A program made the translations under genes and the position numbers. From NCBI RefSeq assembly GCF_902167145.1, contig NC_050101.1, positions 136,058,990 through 136,122,989 of the forward strand: a stretch of 64,000 nucleotides of DNA, read 5' to 3'. The stretch's first letter is position 1. The number at the start of each line of letters is the position of its first letter. The stretch comes from Zea mays (lineage: Eukaryota > Streptophyta > Magnoliopsida > Poales > Poaceae). Below, piece after piece: positions 60,313 to 64,000 of this stretch. The notes beneath the pieces were generated by a model. The model saw only the letters and a program-made list of their open reading frames with translations. It did no database searches and had not been told where the DNA came from.

Positions 60313-61548
60313 TGATGCGTCACGATGCCCGATCTTCACGACGTAGGATCAATCTTCAGATAACTAGCTTCAAAGAAGCCAAGATAACTTGCTGCAAGCA
60401 GCGATAACTAGTGCAACCTGACAAATAAAACTCGAAGCCAACCACCGTCTTTAACCGGCAGCCTGAATCGAGGATTCGCCCAACCACACTCTCAAAGAAC
60501 CAACCAACACAGCCTACAATCAATCGAGGAGACCTTGAAGGGAGTAGGAGCACCAATTGGGAGCGGATGAAGCCGCCGCTTCTGCAATCCCGCGAAGGAA
60601 TTCACAAGAGCAAAGGGGTAGAGATCACTCTCAATATTTGTTAGCACACAGCTGAACAAAGGGGTTCTGTTTTAGATTATCATAAGCTGCCTTACATCAT
60701 AGACATATGGGGGTATTTATACTAGTAACAACCAGCCTTAGCGAGGTATAAACACAAAACAAAAGTATTTTCACGAGCTAATGTGAAGGAGCCTCTTCGG
60801 GAGATCTGCAGAGCTGATTTCCGTGTGGCTGTTTGACTTCTGCGCAGCCTTCAGTATTTTGACAATAACTTCTTCTAGGAATCTTCAAATAACGTGGGGA
60901 TGGATGCGTTGGAAAGCTAACTTGATAAGCTTTCTCACCATGTATAGCATGCTTAATGAAACTTCGTAGAATGATGCAGTTTAATACGAAAACTTGGTCA
61001 TCAAGCTGACTGTTGACCTTCTGACCAGTCGGCACTAAAGTAGGTCGACTGCCTTTCTAGTAGATGTGGTTAAGTCGGCTTTAGAATCATTGGAAACTAG
61101 ACTTCAAGAGCTTTCCAAAAAGTACTTATGGGCCTTCATAGCTTTTGGGAATCAAAAGATATGACTGTTTCTTCTGGACGGTTCTGTTGCGCTGGACTGA
61201 CTCGGATATAGCTCTTCTTGCTGATTCGCCCTTGATATGTTTTGTCCTTCCTCTTTGGTGAACCTAAGTAATATCAATATACACGACTTAGGTAGCATAA
61301 AATTCTCATTAGTGTTTAAATGAAATTCATAAAGTAGCGCGTGCACCTCTTGCTGTAGCTTCTTAGCTCGGCTACGTGTAATTGGTCCATCAAAGACTAG
61401 CGCGTGCACCTCTTGTTGTAGCTTCTTAGCTCGGCTACATGTAATTGGTCCATCAAAGACTCGGGTTGATGATGATGTTTGTTGTACTTGAGTTGATGTA
61501 GTATAACTTAGGGGTTGTAACGTGTTGCTTAATGGCATGGTCATATCA
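60313..61548 (-). repeat. CRM-like 3' LTR
   Basis: 1236 bp. On the element strand it begins TGATATGACCATGCC directly after GGGGGGGAGGA (polypurine tract, 61549-61559) and ends GTGACGCATCA. The outer half is noncoding. The inner half codes for the last about 130 residues of pol. Confidence 0.65.
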
Positions 61549-63992
61549 TCCTCCCCCCCTTGAAAAGGAGTCGTCCTCGACTCTGAAGTGTCTTCACTTG
61601 TATATGGTAAGAGGTCAGCAACATTGAACGTGTTGCTCACTCCATAGCTCGGTTGAAGATCTATCTTGTATGCATTATCATTGATCTTGGCAAGAACACG
61701 AAATGGACCATTCCCTCGTGGCTCCTGCAATAAAAGCAATCTAACCAAAGAATTTGGTACACAAAGTTTGTTAGCTCTAAACAAAAATCCATCATGTATA
61801 TGATATTTTTCCCAACCTTTTCCATCTTTACAATGAATGTATGGTTCTAAAAATTTAGGATCATCATTATACATTTCTTTCAAATTTTCAAGACCCAAAA
61901 CTTTTACCTCTAGTTGATTCAACAACACATTCCTTCGAGATAAGGTATCAGCGACTACATTGTCCTTACCTTTCTTATATTTCACAATGTATGGAAATGT
62001 TTTGATAAACTCAACCCATTTGGCATGGCGACGGTTTAGTTTGGCTTGCCCTTTCAAATACTTCAAAGCTTCATGATCGGAATGAATAACAATTTCTTTT
62101 GGCCATAAGTAGTGCTGCCATGTTTCAAGCGTTCGGACCCAAGCATACAATTCTTTGTCATACACAGAATAATTTAATTGAGCACCTCCCAATTTTTCAC
62201 TAAAATATGTTATAGGTTTTCCTTGTTGCATCAAAACTCCTCCTATCCCAATCCCACTAGCATCACATTCTACTTCAAAAGTTTTAGTGAAATCAGGAAG
62301 AATAACTACAGGTGCTTCAGTCAAACGTTTCTTCAATTCTTGAAAAGCATCTTCTTGTGAGTTTCCCCATTTAAATTCAACACCTTTCTTTGTCAATTCA
62401 TTTAAAGGAAAAGCTATGGTACTGACATCTCGCACAAATCTTCTATAAAAACCAGCAAGATCATGAAAACTTCTTACTTGACTTACATTCGTTGGAGCTG
62501 GCCAATCCTTGATGGCTTTCACCTTGGATTCATCCACCTCTATTCCTTTTGCTGAAACAACAAAGCCAAGAAACACAACATGGTCTGTGCAAAAACTACA
62601 CTTCTCAAGACTAGCAAATAATTTCTCCTTTCTAAGCTCATCTAAGACTTGCCAAATGTGTTTCACATGTTCATTAAAAGATTTGTTGTAAATTAGAATA
62701 TCATCAAAGTAGATAACAATAAATTTTCCAATCAAAGTTCTTAAGACATGGTTCATTAATCTCATAAAAGTACTAGGAGCATTTGTCAAACCAAATGGCA
62801 TCACTAACCATTCATACAACCCAAATTTTGTTCTAAATGCAGTTTTCCATTCATCTCTAGTTTTAATTCTTATTTGATGGTATCCGCTTATCAAATAAAT
62901 TTTAGTAAAAATTGTGAAACCACTTAATTTATCAAGCATACCATCTAGTCGTGGAATAGGATGGCGATAGCGAATGGTAATATTATTTATAGCTCTCCAA
63001 TCAACACACATCCTCCAAGATCCATCTTTTTTAGGTACTAAAATCACAGGAACAACACAAGGGCTTAAACTTTCATGAACAAAACCTTTATCAAGAAGTT
63101 CTTGCACTTGCCTTTGTATCTCCTTAGTTTCTTTAGGATTGGTTCGATATGGTGGACGGTTAGGAAGTGCAGCCCCTGGAATGAGATCAATTTGACGCTC
63201 AATCCCACAAATTGGAGGTAGTCCAGCTGGTGTTTCTTGTGGAAACACATATTCAAAGTCCTGCAAAAGATCAGCCACAACACTAGGAAGAGATGTTATG
63301 TCGTTAGGAGAAATCAAAACATCTTTGTTCACAAGTACAAAGAGCACTTGATATGGGTTGTTCCTCACTTCTCTCAGCTCAGATTTTGTGGCTAGCATAA
63401 CTAGATGTTCTCCCTCTTCTTTCTTTTTATCTCTTAAATTTGGCTTGTAGCACTCAATCACCGAATTGTGGATGTCACTCAATTTCTTTTGTTCTTCTCC
63501 TCCTCTACTTGCTGCACTAATTTCAGTTTTCTTTTGTAAATGTTCAGCCATGATTTGTTGAGGGGTCATAGGCTTGAGTATAAACGTTCTCCCTTTCAGA
63601 TCTAGTGTGTACTGATTTGTTCTTCCACAATGCTGAGAATATCGGTCATATTGCCAAGGTCTTTCCAGTAGCAAGTGACACACAGACATGGGTGCAACAT
63701 CGCACTCCACCGTGTCAACATACTCTCCAATCTTGTACGAAACTTTCACCTTATAACCAATCTTGATATCTCCTGATTCGTTCAACCATTGGGCATGATA
63801 TGTATGAGGGTGTCGCTGCAACTTCAGATCAAGCTTTTCAACCATCTCACGACTTACAAGATTATGACAACTTCTTCCATCAATGATCACCTTTACTACT
63901 TTGTCTTGCACTTTTGCTCTCATTTGAAAAAGATTATGTCGCTGTCCAATTTCAGCTTCTTTCATTTGAACACTCAATATTTGTGTAACCAC
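61152..63992 (-). CDS. pol: CRM-like pol, integrase deleted, partial at 5' side
   Basis: 946-codon open frame. Protease region: [13 protein letters not shown], where IDGGSC is usual. RT: motif A reads [13 protein letters not shown], with Tyr where the catalytic Asp should be; motif [10 protein letters not shown] is normal. RNase [50 protein letters not shown] and [12 protein letters not shown]. After [15 protein letters not shown] the frame jumps to [19 protein letters not shown], so the whole integrase zinc and core domain is missing while the C-terminal tail remains in frame. The tail runs into the LTR and holds a duplicated [18 protein letters not shown] unit. An open frame with dead RT and no integrase cannot be autonomous. 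Confidence 0.9.
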   Translation of the reverse strand: MVTQILSVQMKEAEIGQRHNLFQMRAKVQDKVVKVIIDGRSCHNLVSREMVEKLDLKLQRHPHTYHAQWLNESGDIKIGYKVKVSYKIGEYVDTVECDVAPMSVCHLLLERPWQYDRYSQHCGRTNQYTLDLKGRTFILKPMTPQQIMAEHLQKKTEISAASRGGEEQKKLSDIHNSVIECYKPNLRDKKKEEGEHLVMLATKSELREVRNNPYQVLFVLVNKDVLISPNDITSLPSVVADLLQDFEYVFPQETPAGLPPICGIERQIDLIPGAALPNRPPYRTNPKETKEIQRQVQELLDKGFVHESLSPCVVPVILVPKKDGSWRMCVDWRAINNITIRYRHPIPRLDGMLDKLSGFTIFTKIYLISGYHQIRIKTRDEWKTAFRTKFGLYEWLVMPFGLTNAPSTFMRLMNHVLRTLIGKFIVIYFDDILIYNKSFNEHVKHIWQVLDELRKEKLFASLEKCSFCTDHVVFLGFVVSAKGIEVDESKVKAIKDWPAPTNVSQVRSFHDLAGFYRRFVRDVSTIAFPLNELTKKGVEFKWGNSQEDAFQELKKRLTEAPVVILPDFTKTFEVECDASGIGIGGVLMQQGKPITYFSEKLGGAQLNYSVYDKELYAWVRTLETWQHYLWPKEIVIHSDHEALKYLKGQAKLNRRHAKWVEFIKTFPYIVKYKKGKDNVVADTLSRRNVLLNQLEVKVLGLENLKEMYNDDPKFLEPYIHCKDGKGWEKYHIHDGFLFRANKLCVPNSLVRLLLLQEPRGNGPFRVLAKINDNAYKIDLQPSYGVSNTFNVADLLPYTSEDTSESRTTPFQGGEDDMTMPLSNTLQPLSYTTSTQVQQTSSSTRVFDGPITCSRAKKLQQEVHALVFDGPITRSRAKKLQQEVHALLYEFHLNTNENFMLPKSCILILLRFTKEEGQNISRANQQEELYPSQSSATEPSRRNSHIF
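61335..61460 (-). repeat. 63 bp tandem duplication in pol tail/LTR
   Basis: Two adjacent 63 bp units (61335-61397 and 61398-61460) differing at only a few bases. 63 bp is 21 codons, so the frame is kept and the segment containing [16 protein letters not shown] occurs twice. Confidence 0.95.
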
Positions 63993-64000
63993 AAGAGCGG

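Larger units (their letters stand above)
60313..64000 (-). mobile_element. CRM-like Ty3/gypsy element, 5' part outside window
   Basis: Minus strand. 3' LTR 60313-61548, pol overlapping that LTR, and the 5' part beyond 64000. A pol frame running into the 3' LTR, a LTR beginning TGAT right after a polypurine tract, and the end of pol with [11 protein letters not shown] agree with chromoviruses of the CRM lineage. It inserted in the TAT integrase. AGGCA (60308-60312) is the presumed target duplication. Confidence 0.7.

Overview
The window looks like an intergenic block of a large grass genome, most like maize or a close relative. It is almost wholly transposable elements. The signs are several Sirevirus (Ty1/copia) elements with initiator-Met-tRNA-type primer sites (TGGTATCNGAGC), repeated C-rich/polypurine tracts and CCGG-rich palindromes in their LTRs, several Ty3/gypsy lineages, TTA-flanked and TA-flanked MITEs, hAT elements, and fragments of plant genes with splice sites. 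I found no complete host gene, no tRNA or rRNA gene and no CRISPR.

Layout. 1-7555: Sirevirus S1 on the minus strand, with uninterrupted gag and pol and its 5' LTR at 6293-7555; the 3' LTR is off the left edge. 7556-13163: low-copy DNA containing solo LTR S2 (8458-9595, flanked by ATCAC on both sides) and fragments of three plant genes: lipoyl synthase, the splicing factor SYF1, and mitochondrial lipoamide dehydrogenase. 13164-16309: a 3.1 kb block with TGTARCACCC ends, probably a gypsy LTR, carrying two MITEs and a 29-base C run. 16310-49712: an old Ty3/gypsy fragment (protease to integrase) split into three pieces by two insertions. Insertion one (17416-39098, GTATC duplication) is solo LTR S3. 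S3 was itself hit by S4 (17969-37918, AGGGG duplication), a Sirevirus with gag but no pol. The S4 gag was then hit by S5 (23550-35648, CATAC duplication), a full-length decayed Sirevirus with an extra ORF downstream of pol. Insertion two (40031-49113, GGAAC duplication) is Sirevirus S6. 49713-55631: low-copy DNA with a Helitron-like 3' terminus at 54828-54856. 55632-60312: a plus-strand TAT-type Ty3/gypsy element lacking most of gag, interrupted by an 850 bp hAT element (59229-60078, 8 bp duplication) and, from 60313, by a minus-strand CRM-like gypsy element that runs off the right edge.

How the parts relate. The target-site duplications give a strict order: gypsy fragment, then S3, then S4, then S5. 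S6 inserted independently into the same gypsy fragment. S1 is the only Sirevirus here with both reading frames uninterrupted. S4 could move only with proteins made elsewhere, and its 3' noncoding end closely matches that of pol-bearing S6. S5 carries an ORF with what looks like its own leader, intron and a copy of the LTR's palindrome-rich promoter region. These are the points most worth a second look. All statements about family identity come from reading motifs by eye; no database search was possible.
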